A stretch of 5,354 nt of DNA, taken from the NCBI GenBank assembly GCA_005880175.1, contig VBJR01000185.1, forward strand, positions 7,666 to 13,019, read 5' to 3'. Under the pieces are notes generated by a model, which searched no databases, was not told where the DNA came from, and worked only from the letters and a program-made list of their open reading frames with translations. Below are positions 1 to 4,652 of this stretch, piece by piece. Origin of the DNA: Chloroflexota bacterium. GTDB taxonomy: Bacteria > Chloroflexota > Dormibacteria > Dormibacterales > Dormibacteraceae. The position numbers and the translations under genes were made by a program. Position 1 is the first letter of the stretch; the number at the start of each line of letters is the position of its first letter.

Positions 1-1
1 G

Positions 2-472
2 CTCGTGGACGCGTACATCGTGGCGGTCGCGGGCCACTTCCAGCGCTTCTGCCGGAGTCTGCACGACGAGGCGGTCGCCGCGGCGGCGAACCAGGTCACC
101 CCAGCCAGCATCGGCAAGCTCCTGGGCGACCGCCTCAGCGACGGCCGCCAGCTCGATCGCGGCAACGCGCGCCCGGCGGCGCTCCAGGCCGACTTCCGCA
201 GGTTCGACATACGGCTCTGGGACGACCTGATCCAGCTGGATGGTCGCAACCGGCAGCGCCACCAGCAGCTCGACCAGCTGAACGCGTGGAGGAACGCCGT
301 GGCGCACCAGGGCTTCCCGCTCAGCTCGTCGACCGCCATGGCGGTGGCCGGCAGCGCGAGGACGCTGCGCTGGGCGCGCGTCTGCCGCGGCAACTGCGCA
401 GCGCTGGCGCAGCAGATCGACAGCATTGTCAGCCTGCACTTGACCAGCCTGATCGGGAGGAGACCATGGTGA
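2..472 (+). CDS. HEPN-domain protein, 5' end cut by window edge
   Basis: The reading frame is open from the first complete codon (CTC at 2-4), so the gene probably begins outside the window. A GTG at 5 is the first possible start inside it, giving 155 residues; numbering below counts from that GTG. The protein is mostly helical in character. It carries RNAVAH at residues 96-101 (codons 290-307), which is the R-x4-H motif of the HEPN superfamily, preceded by a leucine-rich helix (QLNAW) as usual. HEPN proteins are often RNases in toxin-antitoxin, abortive-infection and CRISPR systems, and the Arg and His of this motif are catalytic there. The N-terminal helix (AYIVAVAGHFQRFCRSLH) resembles the start of RiboL-PSP/MAE_28990-type HEPN domains, which typically begin with an aromatic-rich helix; the subfamily is a guess. 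There is no signal peptide or membrane segment. The gene ends 13 nt before the next start, so the two are probably one operon. A ribonuclease role is inference; it could also be a non-catalytic HEPN domain. Confidence 0.75.
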   Translation, partial: LVDAYIVAVAGHFQRFCRSLHDEAVAAAANQVTPASIGKLLGDRLSDGRQLDRGNARPAALQADFRRFDIRLWDDLIQLDGRNRQRHQQLDQLNAWRNAVAHQGFPLSSSTAMAVAGSARTLRWARVCRGNCAALAQQIDSIVSLHLTSLIGRRPW

Positions 473-489
473 TAGGGTGGACGGCATGA
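466..489 (+). other. Seven-codon ORF at the HEPN / small-protein junction
   Basis: The best Shine-Dalgarno sequence in the area, GGGAGGAG (455-462), lies 5 nt (counting from GGAGG) before an ATG at 466. That ATG opens only a seven-codon frame (MVIGWTA) which overlaps the HEPN stop at 470-472. The frame closes with a TGA at 487-489 that overlaps the ATG of the next gene as ATGA. This arrangement fits translational coupling or re-initiation. It could also be chance, or a leftover of a start codon that has shifted by one base. Confidence 0.35.
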
Positions 490-803
490 CCGACGAGGAG
501 CGCCGCGAGTGGCTCGACAGCCTGCGCCCCGGCGACCGCGTCGCCTTCGACTTCAGCCTCGGCTGGCTCCGAGGCGGCTGGCTCGAGCGCCGGCTCCCGG
601 GGATTACGGACAGTCCCGATCACCGGGCGTGGCTGGTGAGCCCGGACAGCATCGAGGACGACGAGCCCCCGATCCGGGTGCTGGAGCCATCGCTGCGGCC
701 GCTGCCCTATCCCGAGTGGGCGGGCATCCTGATCGAGCTGCCGAAGCCCGCGCCGCCGCCCAAGCGCCGCCCGCGGGCCAGGGCGAAGACCGCCACCGCC
801 TGA
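486..803 (+). CDS. Small hypothetical protein, SH3-like core with basic Pro-rich tail
   Basis: This is a 105-residue protein that I do not recognise. ATG 486 is chosen because a GGTGG (476-480) sits 5 nt upstream and because the frame overlaps the preceding TGA as ATGA. An in-frame GTG at 477 would add three residues, but its only SD is too far away. After a short charged helix (EERREWLDSL), residues about 13-70 alternate hydrophobic and turn residues (RPGDRVAFDF, GGWLERRL, HRAWLVSPDS, IRVLEP), as in small beta-barrels of the SH3/KOW type. The last 20 or so residues are Pro, Lys and Arg rich (KPAPPPKRRPRARAK), a tail that could bind nucleic acid. There is no signal peptide or membrane segment. 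Its position directly after a HEPN gene makes it a candidate partner, but it has no resemblance to the nucleotidyltransferase (MNT) that usually pairs with HEPN toxins. The fold and nucleic-acid binding are inference from the pattern of residues. Confidence 0.7.
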   Translation: MTDEERREWLDSLRPGDRVAFDFSLGWLRGGWLERRLPGITDSPDHRAWLVSPDSIEDDEPPIRVLEPSLRPLPYPEWAGILIELPKPAPPPKRRPRARAKTATA

Positions 804-818
804 GCACCCCGGCGCTCA
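801..818. terminator. Dyad containing both convergent stop codons
   Basis: TGAGC (801-805) and GCTCA (814-818) are perfect inverted repeats around an 8-nt loop. The first three bases are the stop of the plus-strand gene, and the complement of 816-818 is the stop of the minus-strand gene. A hairpin would form in transcripts from either direction, so it may act as a weak bidirectional terminator. The stem is only 5 bp and no T-run follows on either strand, so the call is tentative. Confidence 0.3.
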
Positions 819-1979
819 GGCGGACCGGTACAGCTTCGTCAGCACGAACTCCCGGTGGCCCAGCGCCTCCGCGCACGTCAGGCGGCCCTCGATCACCCGG
901 TCGAGCAGGGCCAGCAGCCGGTCCCCCGCCTCCCGCAGCGTGTACTCCCGCCACAGCAGGCCCGACACGTCCAGGTCCACGTGCTCAGACATCGTGCGCG
1001 CGGTCAGCGGGTTGGCCGTGACCTTCACGACCGGGACGAGCGGGTTGCCGATGATGTTGCCCTGCCCCGTTGGGAACAGGTGGACCGCCGCCCCCGCCGC
1101 GCCCATCAGCGTGATGAACTCCGCGGCCGCCGACGACGAGTCCATGAAGTTGAGCCCCGGCAGGCGGGGCGTCTCCGCCGGCCCGAGCGCGTCCACCACC
1201 GGGGCCGTGCCCGTCTTGGCGATGTTGCCCAGCGCCTTCTCCTCGATCGTGGACAGGCCGCCCCGGATGTTGCCCTGCGTCGGCTGCGAGCCGAGCAGGT
1301 CGGCGCCGGACGACTCGATCTCCCGGATGTAGTCGTCGTACATGGCCTGGAAGCGGGCCCGGACGTCCTCCGTCGCGCAGCGCGCCGCGACCAGGTGCTC
1401 ACCGCCGGTCAGCTCGGACGTCTCGCCGAAGATGACGGTGCCGCCGTCGCCGACGTGGCGGTCGACGACCTGCGAGACGGTCGGGCAGGAGCCCAGCCCG
1501 GTCGTCGTGTCCGACTCGCCGCACTTGATCGAGATCAGCACCTCGCGCCGCTCGACCGGCTCGCGGCGCAGCTCCGACGCGTCCTGCAGGAGCTGCTGCG
1601 CCGTCCGGGCGGCGGCAGCGAGCGTCTTCAGGTCGCCGAACCGCTCGATCGAGTACCTCTCGACCGGCTTGCCGCTGCGCGCGATCCCCTCCGCCACGTG
1701 GTGCGTCCAGTTGGGCTCGATGCCGACCACCACGGCCGCGGCCACGTTCGGGTTGGCGCCGCTGCCGATCAGGGTGCGGAACGTCAAGTCGAGATCCTCG
1801 CCGTACTGCAGGCGCCCGTAGTGGTGGGGCAGCGCCAGCGTCCCGGGCACCACCCGGGCCACGTTCTCGCAGACCGCGTTGGACAGGTCGTCCACCGGCA
1901 GGATCACGACGTGGTTGCGGACGCCCACGCGGCCGTCGGGCCGCCGGTAGCCGGAGAGGCTCACTCGCTGCGCGCCCAT
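816..1979 (-). CDS. suyB: UxaA-family lyase large subunit, (2R)-sulfolactate sulfo-lyase beta-like
   Basis: This 387-residue protein fits SuyB, the large subunit of (2R)-sulfolactate sulfo-lyase, which with SuyA splits 3-sulfolactate into pyruvate and sulfite in the cytoplasm. It opens with GYRRPDGRVGVRN (residues 10-22), the hallmark of the UxaA (altronate/galactarate dehydratase) family. Further blocks agree with SuyB as I remember it: ALPHHYGRLQYGEDLDL (49-65), GSGANPNVAA (72-81), KCGESDTTTG (152-161), FGETSELTGGEHLVAARC (184-201), GNIRGGLSTIEEKALGNI (236-253), FMDSSSAAAE (278-287), FPTGQGNIIGNP (302-313) and EALGHREFVLTKL (371-383). Conserved cysteines (C153, C201) and histidines may hold the iron this family generally needs. 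The start is ATG 1979, with GGAG (1989-1986) 6 nt upstream. It overlaps the end of the small subunit by 19 nt, as expected for two subunits made in fixed ratio. Length and ends look intact. The alternative is a UxaA-family dehydratase for a sugar acid. Family is near certain, substrate less so. Confidence 0.82.
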   Translation of the reverse strand: MGAQRVSLSGYRRPDGRVGVRNHVVILPVDDLSNAVCENVARVVPGTLALPHHYGRLQYGEDLDLTFRTLIGSGANPNVAAAVVVGIEPNWTHHVAEGIARSGKPVERYSIERFGDLKTLAAAARTAQQLLQDASELRREPVERREVLISIKCGESDTTTGLGSCPTVSQVVDRHVGDGGTVIFGETSELTGGEHLVAARCATEDVRARFQAMYDDYIREIESSGADLLGSQPTQGNIRGGLSTIEEKALGNIAKTGTAPVVDALGPAETPRLPGLNFMDSSSAAAEFITLMGAAGAAVHLFPTGQGNIIGNPLVPVVKVTANPLTARTMSEHVDLDVSGLLWREYTLREAGDRLLALLDRVIEGRLTCAEALGHREFVLTKLYRSA

Positions 1980-2278
1980 CGGGCGCTCCGCAGGTTGTGC
2001 ACGTGGACCAGCTCGCCGCGGCGCACGGGCCGGCGCGTCAGCCCCACCGGCACCCGGTACTCGATCACCTCGGCGCCCCCGTCCAGGTCGGCCAGCGCGA
2101 CCTTGTGGCCGAGCGGGACCGTCTCCGTCACCTCGACCTCGACCGCCCGGTCCGAGTCGAGGTAGACGGCCCGCCGCCGGCCCGGATCGACGTCCTGCAC
2201 GGCCACCGCCACGTGGTCCCCCTCGTTGTGGACCAGGAAGTGGGGCGCGCCGCCGCCCGCCACGACGCTCTCGCTCAT
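1961..2278 (-). CDS. suyA: SAF-domain small subunit, (2R)-sulfolactate sulfo-lyase alpha-like
   Basis: This 105-residue protein corresponds to SuyA, the small partner of the SuyB-like protein encoded immediately downstream; in the altronate dehydratase UxaA the equivalent SAF domain is fused to the large domain. The SAF fold is visible as HFLVHNEGD (residues 13-21), a middle stretch ending in PLGHKVALADL (55-65), the block GGAEVIEYRVPVGL (67-80) and RRGELVHVHNLRSARW (86-101). GHK and HVHN are typical of SuyA. The start is ATG 2278, which gives the usual length of about 100 residues. A longer frame open to 2452 has an N-terminus without SAF character and runs through the leader hairpins. There is no good SD before ATG 2278. 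The TGA (1963-1961) lies inside suyB, giving a 19-nt overlap. It is probably regulated through the spacer 2279-2471. Other SAF/UxaA partners with a different substrate cannot be excluded. Confidence 0.8.
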   Translation of the reverse strand: MSESVVAGGGAPHFLVHNEGDHVAVAVQDVDPGRRRAVYLDSDRAVEVEVTETVPLGHKVALADLDGGAEVIEYRVPVGLTRRPVRRGELVHVHNLRSARWARSE

Positions 2279-2300
2279 GGCCGGACAGGGTAACCGTCCC

Positions 2301-2390
2301 GTGCGCTCCGCACGAGGCCCATCGGTGCCGGCCACCGGGACGAACGAAAGAGCCGAGCAGCCCCGCTGTGGCGAGAGCTGCTCAGCTCGG
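2301..2390 (-). other. Structured leader upstream of suyA-like gene (three hairpins)
   Basis: Three inverted repeats follow each other in the region that would be the 5' untranslated leader. GTGCG (2301-2305) pairs with CGCAC (2309-2313) around a 3-nt loop. CGGTG (2323-2327) pairs with CACCG (2333-2337) around a 5-nt loop. In the third element, GAGCAGC (2355-2361) can pair with GCTGCTC (2377-2383), or CCGAGC (2353-2358) with GCTCGG (2385-2390). These last two pairings share bases, so they are alternatives. This could be an attenuator or sensing leader, but G+C richness makes small hairpins common. It matches no riboswitch class I recognise. Confidence 0.3.
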
Positions 2391-2397
2391 AGGGAGG

Positions 2398-2471
2398 AAC
2401 TGCGAAATTGGACCGACGCCACAACTGTTCTCCGTCCGAGGCCGATTGTCAAGTAGGGATGTCGCAGTTGT
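2398..2471. promoter_or_regulatory. AACTG-type repeats, candidate operator of the suyAB-like genes
   Basis: AACTGCGA (2398-2405) is repeated inverted as TCGCAGTT (2462-2469), 8 bp perfect. A second pair is ACAACTG (2421-2427) and CAGTTGT (2465-2471), 7 bp perfect. The right-hand arm is thus shared, giving three AACTG sites. They straddle a promoter-like box and end one base before the amidase stop. This pattern suggests binding sites for a dimeric regulator, whose family cannot be told from this sequence. Confidence 0.4.
2424..2452 (-). promoter_or_regulatory. Candidate sigma70-type promoter for the suyAB-like genes
   Basis: Read on the minus strand, a perfect TTGACA (2452-2447) is followed after 17 nt by AACAGT (2429-2424), a poor -10 box that keeps only the A and final T of the usual core. 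It would give a leader of roughly 140 nt before ATG 2278. A competing candidate is TACCCT (2291-2286), 8 nt before that ATG, which would give a leaderless or nearly leaderless message. Confidence 0.35.
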
Positions 2472-3887
2472 TCAGGAGAGCGGACGGCGGTCCGCCCAGG
2501 GCGCGGCCTCCTCGTACGCCGCCGCCGCCCGCAGGCACACCGCGTCCCGATGCCACGGCGCCACGATCTGGAGCCCGACCGGCAGCCCCTCGGCCGTGAA
2601 CCCGCAGGGCACCGCGGCGGCCGGCCATCCAGTCAGGTTGAACGGATACATCAGCGGCCACCGGCCGCCCGCCACCTGCTGGACCGGCTTGCCGTCGATC
2701 TCGGCCGGCGGCCGCTCCCACGACCAGGCCCCGCACGCCATCGCCGGGGTCAGCAGCAGGTCGAAGCGCGCCATGAACGCGCACGCCTGCTGGTAGAACC
2801 GGCTCCGGGCGGCGTAGGCGGCCAGCAGCTCGGGGGCGGTGACGGCGCGGCCCAGCTCGATCACCCGGGCCAGGGACTCGTCGATCCACTCCGGCCGCTG
2901 GTCGGCCAGCGGCCCCACCCGGGCGGCGAGGCCGGCCCGGTAGATCGCGGCGTGCCACGGCCCCGGATGGTCCCAGCCGGGGTCGGCCGCCTCGACGTGG
3001 CAGCCGAGCAGCTCGAAGCGGCGGGCCGCCGCCTCGGTGAGGCGCCGGACCTCCGGGTCAACCGGCGCGTAGCCCAGGTCCGCGCTCCAGGCCACCCGGA
3101 GCCCGCGCACCCCGCCCTCGCAGGCCGCCAGGTAGTCCTCGCGCGGACCGTCGATCGAGAGCGGGTCCCGCGGGTCGGGTCCCGCCATGGCGCCGAGCAG
3201 CAGCGCGGCGTCGCGCACGGTCCGGGTCATCGGGCCGGCGTGCGAGCGGCTGTTCCACAGGTCGGCGGCGTTCCAGTTCGGCACCCGGCCGAACGACGGT
3301 TTCAGGCCGAACACGCCGCACAGCGCCGCCGGGATCCGGATCGACCCGGCGCCGTCCGTGCCGTGCGCCAGCGGGCCCACGCCAGCGGCGACCGCGGCCC
3401 CGGCGCCGCCGCTCGACGCGCCCGACGTGCGGTCCAGGGCCCAGGGGTTGCGGGTGGCCGGCATCAGCAGGTTGTCGCACATGTCCTTGTGGCCGAACGC
3501 GGGCGTGTTGGTCTTGCCGAACAGGATGGCCCCGGCGGCCCGGAGCCGCCCGGCGGACGGGCCGTCCGCCCCGGCCACGTCGTGCTCGTGGAACCGCGTC
3601 CCGAGCGTGAGCCGCAGGCCCGCGACCGGCTCGAGGTCCTTGACGGAGACGGGCAGCCCGTGCAGCGCCCCCAGCTCGTCGCCGCGCGCCACGGCGGCCT
3701 CCGCCTCTCGGGCCGCCGCCCTCGCGCCCTCGGCGTCCACCGTCACGAACGCGTGCACCTGCGAGTCGACTGCCTCGACGCGGGCCAGCACCGCTTCCAG
3801 CAGCTCCACCGGCGAGAGCTCGCGGGCGCGGATGCGCCGGGCCAGCTCCAGCGCGGGCGTGAAGCACAGCTCGTTTCCGTCGGTCAT
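2472..3887 (-). CDS. Amidase-signature family hydrolase
   Basis: This 471-residue protein is a serine hydrolase of the amidase signature family, which cuts carboxamides to acid and ammonia or amine (GatA, fatty-acid amide hydrolase, aryl and alkyl amidases). The catalytic triad is complete: Lys83 in LPVSVKDL, the cis-Ser Ser158 in SGASSGGAGAAVAAG (residues 155-169) and the nucleophile Ser182 in GTDGAGSIRIPA (176-187). The 24-residue gap between the two serines is the same as in fatty-acid amide hydrolase. One residue of the common GTDxGGS signature is Ala instead of Gly. The C-terminal block FNLTGWPAAAVPCGF and LPVGLQIVAP is also typical. ATG 3887 is chosen because family similarity begins soon after it; an upstream ATG at 3923 would add 12 residues. 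No SD is obvious, although GACAAT lies 7 nt upstream on the minus strand. The spacing before suyA is 193 nt on the same strand. It is less likely to be GatA, since no gatC or gatB is beside it. The substrate is unknown. Confidence 0.88.
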   Translation of the reverse strand: MTDGNELCFTPALELARRIRARELSPVELLEAVLARVEAVDSQVHAFVTVDAEGARAAAREAEAAVARGDELGALHGLPVSVKDLEPVAGLRLTLGTRFHEHDVAGADGPSAGRLRAAGAILFGKTNTPAFGHKDMCDNLLMPATRNPWALDRTSGASSGGAGAAVAAGVGPLAHGTDGAGSIRIPAALCGVFGLKPSFGRVPNWNAADLWNSRSHAGPMTRTVRDAALLLGAMAGPDPRDPLSIDGPREDYLAACEGGVRGLRVAWSADLGYAPVDPEVRRLTEAAARRFELLGCHVEAADPGWDHPGPWHAAIYRAGLAARVGPLADQRPEWIDESLARVIELGRAVTAPELLAAYAARSRFYQQACAFMARFDLLLTPAMACGAWSWERPPAEIDGKPVQQVAGGRWPLMYPFNLTGWPAAAVPCGFTAEGLPVGLQIVAPWHRDAVCLRAAAAYEEAAPWADRRPLS

Positions 3888-3946
3888 GGGCCCGATTGTC
3901 GGGCGGGCGGCGCGCCCGTGCATGCAACATTGGAGGTCTCGCCAAC
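3888..3946. promoter_or_regulatory. Divergent intergenic region with two palindromes
   Basis: Only 59 nt separate the diverging amidase and membrane-protein starts, so both promoters must overlap here. The spacer holds CGGGCG (3904-3909) and CGCCCG (3913-3918), a perfect 6-bp dyad around GCG, and directly beside it the 8-bp palindrome TGCATGCA (3919-3926). Either could bind a regulator acting on both genes. No convincing -35/-10 pair is visible for the plus-strand gene. Confidence 0.35.
3932..3936 (+). promoter_or_regulatory. Ribosome binding site deciding the membrane-protein start
   Basis: GGAGG lies 10 nt before ATG 3947. It supports this start over the longer in-frame TTG start at 3896, which lies nearly at the amidase start and would add 17 residues. 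Confidence 0.65.
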
Positions 3947-4621
3947 ATGAGCAAGAAGCGCACCGCCGACCCGCCTCGCCCCGGGCAGCGGCCCGGACAG
4001 CGCCCCACGCCAGGCCGCCGGCCGCCGGTCCGGCGGTCCGGTATGCCGCCCTGGCTGCTGCCGCTCGTCATGACCGTGGTCGCGCTCGGCGTGATCTTCG
4101 TCGCGGCGTTCCTGTACTACCGGCAGACCCCGACGCAGAGCGCCTCCTCGCCCACGACGGCGGCCACCGGCCAGACCGTGGACGGCGTCCAGTGCCAGAC
4201 GTCGGAGCAGGTCGCCTACCACATCCACGCCCACCTCGTGATCTACGCGAGCGGCCAGCCGCAGACCGTCCCGTACGGCATCGGCATCCCCAACCCGCAG
4301 GTCGACAACAGCTCGGGTCAGCCGTTCGTCGTCGGGGGCTCCTGCTTCTACTGGCTCCACTCGCACGCCACCGACGGCGTGATCCACATCGAGTCGCCGG
4401 ACCAGCGCACGTACACGCTCGGCACCTGGTTCGACATCTGGGGCCAGCCGCTGAGCGCGACCCAGGTCGGCGGCGACAAGGGCACCGTCACCGCCTACGT
4501 GAACGGGCAGCGCTATACGGGCGACCCGCGCAACATCCCGCTGACCGCGCACGCGGTGATCCAGCTCAACGTCGGCCAGGACGTGGCGCCCAGGCCGTAC
4601 ACATTCGCCTCCGGCCTCTGA
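3947..4621 (+). CDS. Single-pass membrane protein with His-rich extracytoplasmic domain, function unknown
   Basis: The protein has 224 residues. Residues 1-34 form a basic, Pro/Arg/Gln-rich cytoplasmic tail with repeated RPGQ units. A single hydrophobic segment at about 36-58 (WLLPLVMTVVALGVIFVAAFLYY) has no lipobox, so it looks like an uncleaved anchor with the C-terminus outside by the positive-inside rule. A Ser/Thr-rich linker (61-77) leads to a globular domain with HIHAH (92-96), YWLHSH (135-140), VIHIES (145-150), GTWFDIWGQPL (159-169) and AHAVIQLNVG (201-210). Two cysteines (C83, C133) could form a disulfide. The clustered His and Glu suggest a metal site, perhaps copper or zinc; this is inference. 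I recall similar unnamed proteins in actinobacteria and Chloroflexota, but no assigned function. It diverges from the amidase gene and is followed after 30 nt by the polymerase gene in the same frame. Confidence 0.8.
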   Translation: MSKKRTADPPRPGQRPGQRPTPGRRPPVRRSGMPPWLLPLVMTVVALGVIFVAAFLYYRQTPTQSASSPTTAATGQTVDGVQCQTSEQVAYHIHAHLVIYASGQPQTVPYGIGIPNPQVDNSSGQPFVVGGSCFYWLHSHATDGVIHIESPDQRTYTLGTWFDIWGQPLSATQVGGDKGTVTAYVNGQRYTGDPRNIPLTAHAVIQLNVGQDVAPRPYTFASGL

Positions 4622-4639
4622 CGCCGGGACGGCTTGCCG

Positions 4640-4652
4640 TATGGTGCGAGCA
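4640..4652 (+). promoter_or_regulatory. Candidate -10 box for a leaderless polymerase transcript
   Basis: TATGGT (4640-4645) fits the TAnnnT -10 consensus and stands 6 nt before the A of ATG 4652. That is the spacing seen in leaderless messages, where transcription begins at the start codon. No strong -35 box is seen; TCTGAC at 4617-4622 lies 17 nt upstream. No clear SD precedes the ATG, which agrees with this reading. Confidence 0.45.

Noticed and set aside
816..1979. Altronate dehydratase (uxaA) as the name of the large subunit
   Set aside because: Altronate dehydratase usually carries the SAF domain in the same chain. Here it is a separate gene, and several blocks fit SuyB better. It is still possible as a related activity.
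855..2165. Plus-strand open frame (436 codons) opposite the lyase genes
   Set aside because: It is antisense to two clearly recognised subunits, and its Arg/Asp/Leu/Val-biased composition shows no motif.
1961..2452. Longer start for the small lyase subunit at 2452
   Set aside because: The extra 58 residues have no SAF-domain character, and the frame would begin within the TTGACA promoter-like box and run through the hairpins.
2472..3887. GatA, the aminoacyl-tRNA amidotransferase subunit
   Set aside because: It shares the amidase signature, but there is no gatC or gatB beside it, and its neighbours suggest catabolism.
2472..3923. Longer amidase start at ATG 3923
   Set aside because: The added 12 residues do not resemble amidase N-termini, no SD precedes it, and it would leave only 23 nt before the divergent gene start.
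2550..3950. Long plus-strand open frame (466 codons) opposite the amidase
   Set aside because: It is an Arg/Pro/Gln/His-rich antisense shadow. The amidase on the other strand has all catalytic residues.
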